From: Mycteria americana
Lineage: Eukaryota; Chordata; Aves; Ciconiiformes; Ciconiidae
DNA length: 64,000 nt
Direction: 5' to 3'
Assembly: GCF_035582795.1 (NCBI RefSeq)
Contig: NC_134370.1
Span: 53,059,501 to 53,123,500 of the forward strand
The translations under genes and the position numbers were made by a program. The notes below the pieces were generated by a model that was given only the letters and a program-made list of their open reading frames with translations, was not told the origin of the DNA and did not search any database. Shown here in pieces: positions 39,001 to 54,000 of this stretch; positions within the stretch are counted from its first letter, which is position 1, and every line of letters starts with the position of its first letter.

Positions 39001-42000
39001 GAGAGCCTTCTCCCTCTGTGGGTACCCTGTTCCAGTGCTGCATGTTTTTCTTGATGTCCCAATCAGTCCCAAAAGCTTGAATGTCCCAAGATGAGTTTCT
39101 GGCTGCTGCCCATTGTATCACCTGGCAAGACGGAGTCTGTAACTACCTTCCTGCTAGTGGTTTCCTGCAGTCTCATTATTGCACAGCTAAATGAGCCCAG
39201 TTTCTTCAGAAGATGTACTTCAGGACCATAGTCATCTTGGTAGCCTAGCACTGGACCCTCTCCAGCTTCTCCTCTTTCCTTTTGACCTGGGGGCCTAATC
39301 TCCAGTCACCTCTTTGAGAAAAATCAAAATAATTGTCAGCTGTATTTTTTTTTTTCCTCACAAATTTGCTTATGCTCATTTTGGAGCTAGATATGAAGAC
39401 CTCCTGAGTAAAAAAATGAACCGGATAAATTGTGCTTATGTGTTTTATGAAGGTTTTCTAGGGTGCTTAGTGTTGAGAAACTGCAGAACTTGGAATTTCT
39501 GTTGGAATCAGTGAATTGTGCGAGCTATAATTAAAATAATGTCTGAAGTATTTATGAGACTGAAGGTTTTTGAATAAGTTTTTTTTCACTTGTTTTTAAA
39601 ATAAGCAGAAGGGAAGGTGATGTTACAGTTAGCATTACAATCTCTGTTCTGTAAAGCAAGAGACCTGCATGTTAGTGCTTTATAAATCAAATAGGTTCCT
39701 TTAGCAAACTCTACATAAATACAGTCAACTATATAAATCAGTGCAGGGAGATTTCTAACTAAATGTTATCCTGGTAATACAGAGGAGTATCATGCTATGA
39801 ATAAAGCACTGGTAGGTCAAAATGAAATATCTACCTACTAAAATACACACTTCAAACTATGGGAGTATAAATGTCTCTAACTTATTGCCAGATGTTGGCC
39901 AATGTTCTGTTTAGAGCAATAGTTAAAGAAATAAAAACAGGACACTTCATAATTACTATTTAAAAATAAGCTTTAAATATATGGAATAGTTACAAGGAGA
40001 ACAGATACTAACTTCATACAGTTAAGTAATTTGTTTCATGCATAATTCCTTGAATGTAAGGTAAATACTCAACAGCATTCAGTTACATAAATTGGTGTTG
40101 GCAAAGAGAATGTAATCTGTTCCTAAGGAAGTATCTATATTTGCTGAACAGGGCATAAGAAGGGAGAATAACCCTTACTAATTAAGTGGCCTTACTAGAA
40201 CAGAGAGTATTCTGAGTCTCTTTTTGGTAGTAAGTGTGAAAAGAAAGGTCCAAGTTTGAAAGCAGTCAGGCTTCAGATGTGGACAATCTGACTGACTTGA
40301 TTACATATAGACATGATGTGTGGGTAATATTGGTAGAACTTTGCAGGTGTTTCTTCTCTACCTTTAAGCAGAAACAAATCGGAAGAACACATTGAATTTT
40401 GAGGTGAATTAGTTTATTTTGGGGTGAGTTGTTATGAAGAAGCTTAAAATCAGTTCTATTCAAAAAATACCTTCAACATTAGTTGCAGCCAGTACATGCT
40501 AATAAAATACTGTCTCAGCGTTAGTCAGTCAAGTAAATATTTTCTTCCTCATTTTTATTAATGGATATTTGGGAGACAAGAGTTAAGGAATAATAGAGGG
40601 AATGGAAACTTGCATTCATCACTATTTAGCAGTTTAATTCTGTTTTGTCTCTAAAATAAAGCTATAGAGTCTCCACAGGAAGGAAAGCCAGATGGGTGTG
40701 GGAGGAAGTGGAGGATGGGGAAGCAAGGGTAAGCAAGTTGGGGAAGCCTTAAGTTAGGCAGTGTGAAAGAAGAAGCATTTTACATTCCTTAAAGGAAAAG
40801 GAATGATTTTGTTCCAAAAATCACAACAAATGGTCAAACTGAAAACTCCTGCTAATTTCTAACTAGTACAATACTTGACATTAGACTAAGAAATTAAAAT
40901 GTATGAAAAGGTGAGGCTTTAGATCTTACGACTGTTAGATGATGGATAGTGTGTTGCCTCACCATGCATATGAATCTTGGCAGTGCACCAGAATGGCACA
41001 CACCCTATAATCTCCTGTTTCCTAAATATATCTCCATTTTCTCAGTCCCTTTTTCTTCTGCAAGTCCCTCAGTTCTTTTCCTTCAGGAAGCTTTTTTAAA
41101 TGAGTATGAGAGCAGTTTCACAAACACGTTCTTAATCAAAACAGAAGGAAAATTTATTTCAAATCTTGTTTCCTGTGCAATGAAAACTAGCCTTCTCACG
41201 CATCATAACACTTGGGATAGAGTGGAACAATTTTTTCCTAATTGTTATGAAGAATAATATGAAACTGAGAGTTTTGGACGAATGATCCTGACCCTTTCTA
41301 ATGTCTCCCCCTGCCCCCAAACTTCTGTATTACCTTGTTCTAAATATTTATACAGATCACAAAATTGGTAATATCTCAAGACACTGGGAGTGCACGAGAA
41401 GTTATCTTTATGGCCTTTGGAGTGGGATTGGAGGGGGTGAAGAAAACTTTTTTTCAGAAGTAAACTTATCTAAAGGTATTTTTAAAAATAGCAATGTATT
41501 TTAGTATTTCTCAAGGCTTAAAAAACCTGTACTTAGAATTCAAACACATTCTTGTACAAACAAGGATTCTGATATGTAAAAAGTTACTTCAGCTTCCGCA
41601 ATCCTTGTGCTGTTTCCTCCTGTGTAGATTACTTGTACTCAAACCAAATTAAGTATTATATATAGCTGGTATTGGAATTCTTATAAAAGGAAAAAAAAGC
41701 AGTTCTCAATTAGGCAATTCATAGCTTAGCAGCTAGGAGAATGTGCACGATGGTTAGGGCTGAAAGTCTTGTTACCTGAAAGCTTATTTTCCCAAGAAGA
41801 CTTCCTGCCTAGGAAGATTAACAAATTCTGTCCGTGGGACTTGATCTGGTCCTGTTTGCATGACCTTCTCCTACAGGTGTCTACTTGGAATAGGAATTGC
41901 AGTAGCAAGGGAAAATAGTATCCTTCCAGTGAGTTCATCAGGTAGCCTGGCTTAGGGAAGGAGGTGAAATGCAGGGCTATGCTAATTTAGCACATCTTAA

Positions 42001-45000
42001 ATATGACTGTTCAAAGCTATCTTTTCCAAGAACATTAGCAATATTTTGAAGCTCTCATCCTTGGTAAAATTCCTGTTGAAGAAGAGGAGGGCTTGCCCTG
42101 AAAGTACCATTTATTTTTCTCAGATAAGGGTTGAACAGGGGACACTGACACAGGGAAATGGCCTTTGTACGATGAAATAATTACAGCCATTGTGTTTACT
42201 GCTTTTAATAAATGAACTTTCAAACAAGCAGCCTATTCTCCTGTTATTTGACTGAGCCTAAATATCTTCAGCTTTACACAATTGTAAATTGGCAAGAATA
42301 CCAAACATTTTTTCAGTTTGATATGAGAACATTTCCTGTAAAACATGTTTGTCTTCCAATTTAAGAGCTTTCTACTTATGTTGATAATCTGCTGAGATCT
42401 GTGGAATGTGCTTGTCTTTTGAAACTTTGAGACAATAAAACTACTATATGGATTTAGTGAGGAATAAACTGAAAATGAGTATGTCTTTAATACTTGTTTA
42501 GTGTCCATGAGTAGAATTCATCTAAAACGTAAAAATGAAGACAGCAGCAGGATAAATAATTTTTTTTTTATAACAGAAATAGAGGTCCTGAACCTGTTTT
42601 GTAACCTACAGGTGGACTGTTTCACCCATGCAATACCTGGTATTGTGAGTTAATGTCTATACTGTGGAACGCCTGGGAGCATTTTTCAGCTGCTGGGTTC
42701 AAAAGTACAGCTATGGTCTCGTTTTTTGGGAACTAGATCTGAATGCTTACCATCTCCCCCCCAGCCCAGTTTTACCCCTCTTAACACAGCACACACATAC
42801 TCTTTCTGAAATGTGGCAAGTAAATGACAGATTTCAGCTGCTGCTTTTAAAAATAGGTTTTACTGTCTTTCTGTTGTGTTATTTGGCAGCACAATGGAAA
42901 TTTTTAATGTCTTGCAGTTCATCCTCAAGCCTTGAGTAGATCAACATAGTAAAAGGTTTTCATCCTTCACTCCCTAAATTATGAGTAGCTCTTTTACTAT
43001 CAGTTACTGTAGTGAAAAGTTACGTAGAAAAATGGAAGTCAAAATGTGCTTGTACACAGATTTCCATTTTGTTTCATTGTGAATGGTAGGCAAAAGTAAT
43101 TTGTTAGAAGAGGCCTAGTATTATGGAATAGCTGGCTTCTTCAGTTTTGATTTGTACACTGAAATCACAAGATTTGGCAAAACGTGCATGGCTTCCAGTT
43201 AGTTCATGGTAGTCATTAAATGTTTTACCAAATCCTGGAAATGAGCTTAAATGTTCATTTGAAAAGTCATGCTAGACTATTTACCAGTGACACTTTTACT
43301 GTTTGGTTTTTTTGGGGGGGTCCCCCCCACCCCAGAATGTCCTGTCCTCTATTTTCTTTTGTAATTTGATTGTAGAACTGAAAGTGCGGGGAGAAAAGTT
43401 AAAGCAACTGTTCTAAGATGTGATAGGAATTTTTTTGTTGGGGAGTGTTTGTGAAAAAACATTTTCAACTCCAGTCATTACTGGTTTTATAAATAGTGAG
43501 GAATGTCCCCATCAAAAGCCAAAGTAAATAAAAATATGGCAAAGATTCCATAATGCCATGTATGTTGCATACAAGCTAGTGAAAGTACAAGAACTTTCTC
43601 CATGCAGAACTTAGCTTGTGAGCTCTCAAGTTTTTTTTTCCTGTGGCACAATGCTGCCAGTAGTAGTATTCCTTCAGTTGTGTGTCATGCAAATCTTTTA
43701 TGTCTATGACAATAAGAAAACTTTCCTTCACTAACAGAAAACAATTTCTTGGATGCACAGAATGTTTTTCAAAAATAATATCCAAAATTGCTAAACGGTG
43801 AATAAATTGTGTCAACATGTTGCCAAATATAGAGTCATGGAGAGCTGAAGGGAAGGAAGAAAATGGAAAGGAAAAATTTTAGGTGGTAATAACGTGAACT
43901 TATACTCTGTCTTCATCCCTAATTAAAAACTTTGTCACATGGAATTTCTGTATCTGAACATGTAGAATAGTTTTGTGTTTTATAACTTCCTTTTCATTAA
44001 ATATTTTCTTTAGAGATGAGGTAGGTACATTTTAGTAAAATGGAGAAGCAAATACTGAGGGAAGAAGGCAATGCTAAAGGCTCTCAATCAAGTCCTGAAA
44101 TTTGGAGAATAACAGTGCGAATCTCTACTTGAAAGGTTTTTTTTTCTTCCTGAATTTGGTTCTTCTAGATATTAGGTTTTTTGTCAAATCTTTTGTATTT
44201 ATTAGCGAATAGCCACACTTAAAGCAACAAAGGCTCGCAAAGCTTGACTGTATTTGGAGTCTACTATCTAATCCTAAACCACGTGCTGTGCTCTTAATTT
44301 TAATAATCTTAGGGTTCTACCAAAATGAACAATTTATATAGGTAGAAAACCAGTTGCTTATGTGATGCTGGTACCGAGACTGTTGCAAAGAATGCAAAGA
44401 CTTAGGCGAGACTCTTCCTTGTGCCCCGAGTTAATCTCTGCTGTTCTGAGGATGCAGGTCTGTTATCTTAAATCTCTGCTGAATTTCCCTTCCCAGGGCA
44501 GGGCTTGTGACTCAGCCTCGTTAAACCTGATTAATGTATCAGATTGTCAGAGACAGTGTTGGAGCTTGCTATAAACCTGCAAGCATCTAGAAGTTCTGGG
44601 TGGGTTTCTGTTGTGAATGAAATCCAGTCATCTGGGACAGAACCTGTAAGGGCTATAGGCCAAAATTTAATGAAGCTGACATCTTGCTACCCTCAGAAAG
44701 TTTGGCTGATGTTTCAGTTCTCAAGATCAGCTGGGGACTGGGAAGGGGGTGATTACTGGCATGTTTAGTTAACTGTAGATCCCCCACACTAGGCCAAAGG
44801 ACCTACCCTAAAAACTCACTTTTTATTGAAATTGGAGATTTGATGGAGAATCTTTGGCCTGTCATTCAGCTAACAAACAAACTACAAGTGACTAAAATGA
44901 AGAAACATCTCCAACCATGAATTACTTTTCCCCCACAAGTTACTTGGAAATAAGCTGGTTTTTTTTAATTACCAGACAATTTGCTTTTCATTTATATTCA

Positions 45001-48000
45001 TCAATGCCCTTCATAATTTTGGAATACAACTTAATGAGATGCAGGTTTGACATAGGTCCTGGAAGTCTTCAAAGAGCAACCTCTTGTTTTCCCTTCCAAG
45101 AGCAGGAATTTTTGAAGGTTGAGTTTTGGGTAGCACAGACTGGTAAGCCTGATGCCTATATGGAGTGAATTAGTGGAAAAGATAATAAAAATGTAATTAG
45201 ATACAAACTTTTGGTTAAATATGATACTTCACGGAAGAACTAACAGGGCTTTTGTAAAGGGAAGTTGCGCTTCAAAAACCTCTTGGCCTGACAACTTCAT
45301 AGAAGAAATGTCTGTCAAATGCTGTTGAATACTGATACCAGATTTTAGTTCAGGAAGTACCTGAGCTGTGAACTGTTGAAAAATATCCTTCATTATATGC
45401 TTTCTCTGTTTTTACCCTCTTCCCTAAGCATCGATTGCTGGCCACTGTCAGAAACAGAGTGCTAGGTTGGACCTTTTGAACTGACTCAGTATGGCCATTC
45501 TTATATTCTTACGCTACGTTGATAAGTACTCTTTACTTTAAAAAAAAAAAGTTATCAAAAGACCAATTACAAATGAGACTTTGCTGTACTGTGTGCACCA
45601 CCTGTGTGTTGTGCTCTTTTCTTTTCCTGTTCTCCTCCTCCTGTATGCAGGTGGGCAGGTACAGCACAGCATCTCCAAGTCCTTGCTCATCTCTGTTGAT
45701 ACAGAGAATCATATTTAGGGATGCCTGTTGCAGTCTGACCTTTCTTGCAAAAACTTAGCCCACCCTTACCAGTTAATCACTCCTGATAGATGGTCATGAA
45801 CTCGCCTACTATGAATGGTCTCTCAGCAAATATAAGTATGTATAATTCACTCGTCTCAAATAAAATAAGGAAATAAAACATCAGAAGACTGATTTTTAAC
45901 TTTTACTCTGCATATTTCATGCTGTCATAATTAAGAGCAATAAATTTTATGACTGTAAATAACACTAATAAATGTTTCTTTCCTAGGTGTGCCTTGCAAT
46001 AGCTCATTATTCTCAGCCAACGGATCTTCAGCTTCTCTTTGCATTTGAGTATGTTGGGGAAATATATCATAATCCAGGTAAGTATGAAAGTATTGTGATT
46101 GGTTTTTTTTTCCTATCTCATAATATGTAATTTTAGTAAGACTTCTGTCTAGAAGCAGTGGCAAAAAGCATTTGAGGTTTTCTCCAGGGGTAATAAAATT
46201 GGTTTGTCCTCCACCCAACCTCTTACTTTCTGTTATAGTATTCATTGTAATAGACATTAACGACCAAAATCAAAAAAAATGTCTTTCCTGTCTGAAACAA
46301 AACAAAACTACCTATGTCAGCACTTGTGTCAGCATGAATACTCATATTTCTCAATTCACGCTTCGATCCTCCTATTGTATGTCTATATTGGTACTCTAGG
46401 TACCTAGCTAATCTCCCATCAGGCAGGCTTGTTCACCTGCCTTTCTTTTGGGAATAAGTTTCTCTTCTGGTGGTATTGCAGGAGGATTTGTGCAACTTGG
46501 GACTCCATACCTTCTTTCCTAGAGGCTTACTAGGCAGTTCTTACCACTCAAAACCTCCACCACCCCTGCTGAGTTGGAGCACACCCTCTCTGCTCAAGGC
46601 CAATCTCCAACTGAACCTTGTCAGTTAGGTAAGCCTGAAAAAGATGCCTTTGGAACTTGATTTCTAGTGTAATGCTGTGCGGTCACTGCTTAGTGTTCCC
46701 CAGCCGATACACAGCTGAAAACCATCAGTTCTAGCATAACAAGCCTCCAAATAGAGAAGGTGCCATTGATGTAGTTCTGTGGTACTGAAATATTTACTCA
46801 GTAGCTGGCATTAGAAACCACTGATCTGCCTGTTAAAAATTTGAATGTTGTGGAATTACAAGCTCAGGCCTTCGAATTTGCACAAAAATGCATGTTTTTC
46901 ATGCAGGTGCCTACATGACTGCCCTGTGCATGCACAAGAATAAGTGTGCATGTGATTATGTTGCACACATAATTACACATTTAATTTCTTACCTGGTAAA
47001 ACTTGGGCGGTTATTAAGGTCCATGTACTTTAGCGTTATAAAGTACTAGGGAGGAAGCCAGTTTGCAGGTAAAATTACAATAAAATGTTAAAGTGGAGTG
47101 TGAACAAAATGTTAGTCTGTCACAAAGTTGCCTTTATTCTGTCCTTAAAATACCATTTGCTGTATGGAAAAATACCTAGTGGAAGAATTACATAAGGTGG
47201 GTAAAAAATGTAGTTCCTCTGGAGCAGCAGACCAGAATGGCAAAAGATAGTTGTTCTGCTATGCTGTAGTTGCTGGAGAAAAGAGTTTGAAATTCTTTTG
47301 GTTTGGGTTGTGTTTTTTTTGTTGTTGTTGTGAACCCTGGTGTTTGTAGCATAGATCTCTGGCTTTGCTCTTACAATTCCAGCACTGTGTTTTATGACTA
47401 TCCCTGCTAGTCCCAGTAAAATAAAAGTTGAAATACTGTCTTTGTGCTTCTTGAGGAGCATAAAGAGCCTGCATTGCTCTGGTGTATATGTACATCATTT
47501 TTTCCTAGGCTATATTTGATAATTATATATCCTGCCATTGAACCGTACAATTATAAATTTTTTTGTAATTATCATATTTCTCTGTATACTATCTTTGAAC
47601 AACTACTTCATTCTGATTTTAATCCAGTTTTCCTCTGAAAAACATAAGTAGTCCGAGTACTAGTGCAAGAATGAAGTTGATAGATACAGAAAGTAGAAAC
47701 TACACAATCGCTGAGATGCCAGTAGAGCCGTAATGCTGTATTCTGCTTTGTTTGGGCAGGCACTTACATCTTTACAGACTCTTGCTAAAGCTAGGAGCTT
47801 TCATGGGGGAGGTAATAGGGTTGAGTCTCAGTTTATTTAACTTTCGTCTAAAAATTTACTTCAAGTGTCAAGAAACAAAATGTAGTCTCCTTTGACACAG
47901 CTGACTGCCTCCTTGGCACCTAAAGAATGACCAGCAAAGGGGATCCTTCTGTATTAGTAACAGATTATGTAATCTTCGTGGTCCCTAGGCACAAAATAGT

Positions 48001-51000
48001 AGGCCATCTTTTTGTGTGGATAGAAATATTTATTTATTCATTTATTTATTTATTTATTTAACCTGGCCTTCAATTTATTTTATTTGCTGTTAATACAGCA
48101 GTCATTTAAAGCTGTTGAAATTATATAATTCTTATTTTGCTTTCTTCATAAGGTACCTAATTAAAGGGTAGCCTATAAAGGGTTCATGTTTTTAAAACAT
48201 CGCTAACTTTGGCATGTTGAAGAGAGAAATCCTGTGACTGAACATAACATTTGTTCCTGAGTGTTAGTATGTCTTGCTTTCTATCAAGCAGCACAACATA
48301 CCAATTTTATGTTGCTTCTCTGTTGAAATTGTAGGAAAAAATACATTTATGTCTTCATGTATTGCCAAGCTGTCATTAAATCACTGATCTGTTGTAATAC
48401 AAAAATAGGTAACGTTAGTCCTGATGCTAGTGGCTCATTCTTGTAATTAAGAAGGTGAAGAGTTTGATTTTTTTGTCTTTTTTTTTTTTTTTTAAAATGT
48501 GCATTGATGAATTTTCTTTTCCTAGCAAAGAAGGTGAATGGAATAGACCCAGGAGGTGGTGGTGGTGGCATCGGCAGTGCCAGTGGTCAGCAGACACCTT
48601 TGTTTGAAACTTACTCTGATTGGGATAGAGAAATCAAAAGGACAGGTGCATCAGAGTGGAGAGTTTGTTCAGTCAATGAAGGTTATATGATATCTACTTG
48701 GTAAGTTTCTCTTATAATGCAAGTAGAAGAAAACAAGGCAATTATACTGTCTTTTCCTGTCTCCTCTACCAAAGCCTCCATTCTACCTAACTGTGCACAT
48801 CCTACCTAAATGTGCCACTCTGGAGAGGCTCTCAGCTGAAAGATCCCGCAAGTGTTGTCATTAAAGGAAATGTCATATTTTGGCATCTGGTGATTTCGTG
48901 CTTTTGTACTTCCCTCTGAAACATGAACGTTTCTAAACAAATACATCTGAGCCATACCAATGATGTGTAAGATCGTGCAGACATACAGGACAACCAGTTA
49001 GCACTGCGGTATTAGGGGCTGGTGCATTGTACTTTAACAGAGTTGGTAAGACAGCATTGCAACAAGAGAAAAGCTGGTAAAATACATAGGGAAAAGTAAC
49101 CTTTTGTATCGTATTTTTTCCTCAAGCCTTCCAGAATATTTTGTGGTTCCATCTTCCTTAGCAGATCAGGACCTTAAGCTATACTCCTACTCTTTTATTG
49201 GGAGACGAATGCCAGTAAGTGTAGTTTTTATTCTGTTACTGTTCTTGATCATTGTACAATATTAATCTTAAAGATATGTATGCCAATTAACATAGTTTTG
49301 TGTGTAGCATTAAGAAAAAATTCCTATGGAATAACACTAACCTGCATTATTTTGTTGTTTCCTTTGTGGTTTTTTCCCATATTAGTTATGGTCCTGGAAT
49401 CACCCTAATGGGAGTGCCCTTGTAAGAATGGCCAACATTAAAGATGTATTGCAACAAAGAAGAATTGATCAAAGGTAAGTGATTATTTATGTTATTCTTT
49501 AATCAGACACATAGGGTAACACAAGTGGTGAATATGTGTAACATACAGCAGCAATTGCTAATTGAGAGGATACTTGCTTCATAATGTTGTAGTGCAATAG
49601 CTTTTGAGAAACTGTTCTTTGAATATAGTTCTGGCACAATCTCTATTCAAGGTCCACTTCGGTTTCGAATACTGAATAATTTTCAGATTTTAAGGGATGT
49701 TTATTTTTTAGGTGGCTAGTCATTCAGATGACGGAATTTATTGATAAAAGGATCAGACTTAACCTTTTCTATTGATGTTACTGTAATACAACTTATGTTG
49801 GTGGAGATTTTCTTACCTGCTTCAGCAAGACAGTAAAAATTAATTAATTTATTTGTGGCATTGGGTAATACAGTTCTATAGATCTAGCGCCACAATGCAC
49901 ACGGTATTTCTGTGACATATTTGTCATTCACTGTCCTTAATGAAAGAGGAAGGCTTTTAGAGCCTTGCATAAGCAGTTTACTAGCTTGGTATTTTTTGTT
50001 CTGTGGTTTAATTTGTAGGGTGACTTTTTGTAGTGGTACAAACACTTGCATTGTGTGTGTTAGGCTGGAGCTCTGAGTTTTATTTGAAACTCTGTCAAAT
50101 TTCCTGGCTTTATAAACTTTACATATGTTCTTTTTATTTAGCATAGGTAAGTCTTACTAAAAATTGTGGAAAATTAAAATTTGAATAGAGCTATTTAACT
50201 GTAAGTCAGTCTCAGATTTTCATTTCCCAGACATGTTGTTTTAATGATCCAGCGTTTCCCTTTTTTTGTTTTGTAACTAGCAGATACCAAAAATATTTGA
50301 GTTAAAAACTTTGTGGCAGGAGCAATATATCTCCTGAATATAAACTAGAAAACTTTTTTTTAAAATAAGGTGCATATTTTGTGTGGGTTTAGTTGTTTGC
50401 AGTTAAAGACTGTGGCATGTTTCTTGAAAGGCTGTTTCTCTCCTCTCCAGTAATAAAATGGCTGATTCTTTTTCTTACTTAGGATTTGTAATGCAATAAC
50501 TCGAAGCCATCCACTGAGAAGTGATGTTTACAAATCTGATCTGGACAAGTGTCTCCCCAACATCCAGGAAATCCAGGCTGCACATATCAAACTCAAACAG
50601 CTGTGTGTTAACGGTACGCTGGACTGTCCTTCTTCCATTGTGGTTATTTTCTTGAAATACAACAAATTCTAATAGATCTGGCTAAGAGCAATAGTTATTT
50701 GAAGTTGTTCTGCAATGTAATTACTTTCCTTGTTGCAGAGCCTTTTGAAGAAACTGAAGAGAAGTGGCTATCCTCACTGGAAAATACTCACTGGTTAGAG
50801 TATATTAGGTTTGTACCATTAATAAAATGATGGTTAATGAGATGTGAAAAACTTTCACCGGTGTAAATAAGCAGTGAATCAGTTGAAGGATTCTCTATTT
50901 TAATATATGAGTTAGATAAATACAGATATCCCAGTTATTTTTTTTCTTCTAGAGTGTGAACCTGTTATATTAACTGTTGTATCACTTTCTTTTCCTGTCT

Positions 51001-54000
51001 AGGTCATTTCTTAAGCATTCTGCTGAGCTTGTATATATGATGGAGTGTAAGCATGTTTCTGTAGTTCTACAAGGTAATACAACCATATAGCATGCTGTAA
51101 TTTTTAGCATTAATATGATAATGTAGATAAACACATTTAGATTAAATCAACTGTAATCTTTATACATAAACCCCATTGCTTCTAAATATTTTAGGCGTTT
51201 GAGGAACTAGAAAGGAAAATAATTTTGTTATGTATCTGAACTGTAGCATAGTCCATAGCATCAAAGGAATATTTCACTTTGAGTCTTTGTGGTTTTTATT
51301 CTGATAATGCTATGATAGAATCAAAACTTTAGGGTGAACTTTTGTACTGTGTTAATTGGGCTAATACTCCTTACGTAAGCAATATCAGTTTTATTCAGAG
51401 GTCCTGTATACAAAAGTATTTCACTAACAATGGCTGCTGTTGTGTAAGTGCAAACAGATATTCCAGAAAAAAAGACACTGAAAAACTTGCTCATATTGAG
51501 ATCAGAAATTTTGTAATTTCTGTGATTTTTACAAGACTCGTTCAGCTGGTATATCCCACTCTCCCCATACAATGGCCTTCCAAAAACTGCTTCAGGGTGG
51601 AAAATATGTTGAAAATTTCCAGCAACATGAACACCCTCCTCCTCAGCACATCTTGGTTTAAATACCAGGTGTTTGGGTGGGTATTTTGTTCTTGATGAAT
51701 GCGTCGTTGTGCTGGATGCTGCAGGAACCTTTTCTATAAGTATGATTCTCAGTTTAAAAAAAAAAAGGTGTTTTTTTCTTCTAGTTTTTTTTTAAACTAT
51801 GAGAACAATTACAGCAGCAAAAAGCATGTTTTAAAAGAAATTCAAAGAAAAACACCAGACTTAGTTGCCACTTTTTGCTCTTTGAGATCTAATTCTGTAT
51901 ATGTGCATATATACTTTATACATTTCATACATTCTGTATGTTATTCACAGAGGAAGAGGGACGGGACCTGAGCTGTCTTGCTGCTTCTCTCATTCAAGTC
52001 ATGCTGGATCCTTATTTTCGAACAATTGTTGGATTTCAAAGCTTAATACAGAAGGAATGGGTCATGGCAGGATATCAGTTTTTAGATAGGTGTAACCACT
52101 TGAAGAGATCCGACAAAGAGGTAAAAATGAATTGTATTTGTATGTGATAACAGTATCTGGTTAATATCAGCCTGAACATTTATTCACACAGAAATCTAAA
52201 AGTGAAAATATTTTTAATACTTTCAAATCTCATGAAACTAATGTCAGAGAAAATGAGTCTTTGTCCAGGATAGATATAAATTTTCTTTATCCTCTGTAGC
52301 CATGTGAGAATCAGTGCAGCACCAGGTGCAATCAAATGTTGCCGGGTTTTTATGTTGCTTCAGTGTTATATGGGAAAAGGTCCCACTGTTACAAATGCTA
52401 GCACAGCCCACATTTTAAATTGAAATAAAAGGGGGTTAGGAGTGGGTTTGGAGGGGGTTGTTAATTTTGTTTTACCAGGGCTATCTGTTTTCATTCCTGT
52501 TTATTTGACTGCAAAGTCATATCAATATGCAGTACTTTTCAAAGTACTGAGCTGATAGAGAAGCACTGCAGCTTTATGAACTGATACACAGCTGCCAAAC
52601 AGGTTAATAGAGGGTAGCACAGTGTTTGATTGTCGGTATTTCCAGCTATTCTTATTTGGCCTCTTCATTGCAAAGGAGAGACTTGTAATTGCAGTTGGAA
52701 AAATAGAGGACCCTAAGTTAGCAGCCTTTTTCAGGGACAGTGCCCAAGAGTAGGACAGTGCCCAAGAGTAATAGAAAAGCAATATCCCCAGAGAATAGGG
52801 CCAACAGATAAACTGAGGACACTGAGCACTAAGCAGAGAAAATGCATGAAGGGATAAAGAAACTGAAATACCAAGGGGGAAATAATGAGAAAGCAGATAT
52901 TTTGACCCTAGGAAAGGATATACAGAAGAGTGGAACTGGGAAGAGGAAAATATTTCTAAAGCTTTATATAAATGATAGTTTGTACTTTTGTCATTCATGG
53001 GCCACTGTGGTAAGAGCTAGAAAGTGTAGTGAGAAGTTAATGTGGCTGAATGATAAGCTCTCCAGTCATTTCAAAGAAGAAGGAAGTACATACATTGTGA
53101 AAATAAGGCCAAGTAGTAAGGAAGGCTCATACAAGCACTGGTTTGGAAATTATGAGGGACATGCAAGATGGCAGAAAAGCATTTTTGCAGCTACATGAGT
53201 ATGAGGAGGGCCCAGGAAAGAATTGACTGGCTTCTTACAGAGAAGGGAAAGCTGTGGAAAGGTAAGGCTGAGAAAGCCAGTTGACATAGTTGCTTGTGTA
53301 AGTCGCTAAACAGGAATACAGGGTATTACAGTTGCATAAAATAGGAAAAAATACAATACTCCAAATAGTTTACCTTGTTGAGGAATGTACCAGAGATCTA
53401 GCTAAATACCCTAATGGAGCACTAACTGCAAAGAAATTGGTATGACTTGGGAAAAGTTTGTATTAAATCTAACAATTCTCTGATTCTTTTCCCAGTCTCC
53501 TTTGTTCTTGATGTTTCTTGACTGTGTTTGGCAGCTGCTAGAACAATACCCAGCAGCCTTCGAGTTTTCTGAAATGTACTTGACCATATTGTACGACAGT
53601 GCACGTATCTCATTGTTTGGCACTTTCCTTTTCAATTGTCCTCATCAGCGAGTAAAGGAAAGCACTGTGAGTATGAAGTGTTACACGTACTTTTCAAATA
53701 AGGGACTACAGCATGCCCTTCTGGAAATAACATCATCTCAACTAAATGGTATTCCTTTGTATTTTTCAAAATGTCACACTCTGTTCGGGGTAAAATATTC
53801 AACTCCCCAGATGAGCATGATCGGAATGTCCTTTCAGGTGATCTTTGCACAGACAGTAACTAACTATTCAAGAAGAAGGTCTATTGAATTTCTTTCTTAT
53901 TTTTTTCTAGAAAAGCATTGTAATTGTACATGATTATTTGTACTCCTCCAGGAAGCAGATTTATATCTGGAACTGATAAAGTAGAATGACAGGCAATAAA

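Larger units (their letters stand above)
36677..45986 (+). other. MTMR10: MTMR10 intron 5 (9.3 kb)
   Basis: The intron contains a 26-base palindrome (37997-38022), an antisense CR1 (38876-39305) and a sense CR1 remnant (45050-45513). A G7-T-C7 inverted run lies near 43314-43328. The rest is AT-rich with no recognisable exon. Confidence 0.8.

Noticed and set aside
52522-52998. 158-codon minus-strand open frame in MTMR10 intron 13
   Set aside because: The product has no recognisable motif, lies wholly within an intron and partly overlaps another random frame. It contains the 18-base duplication as a repeated SYSWAL peptide.
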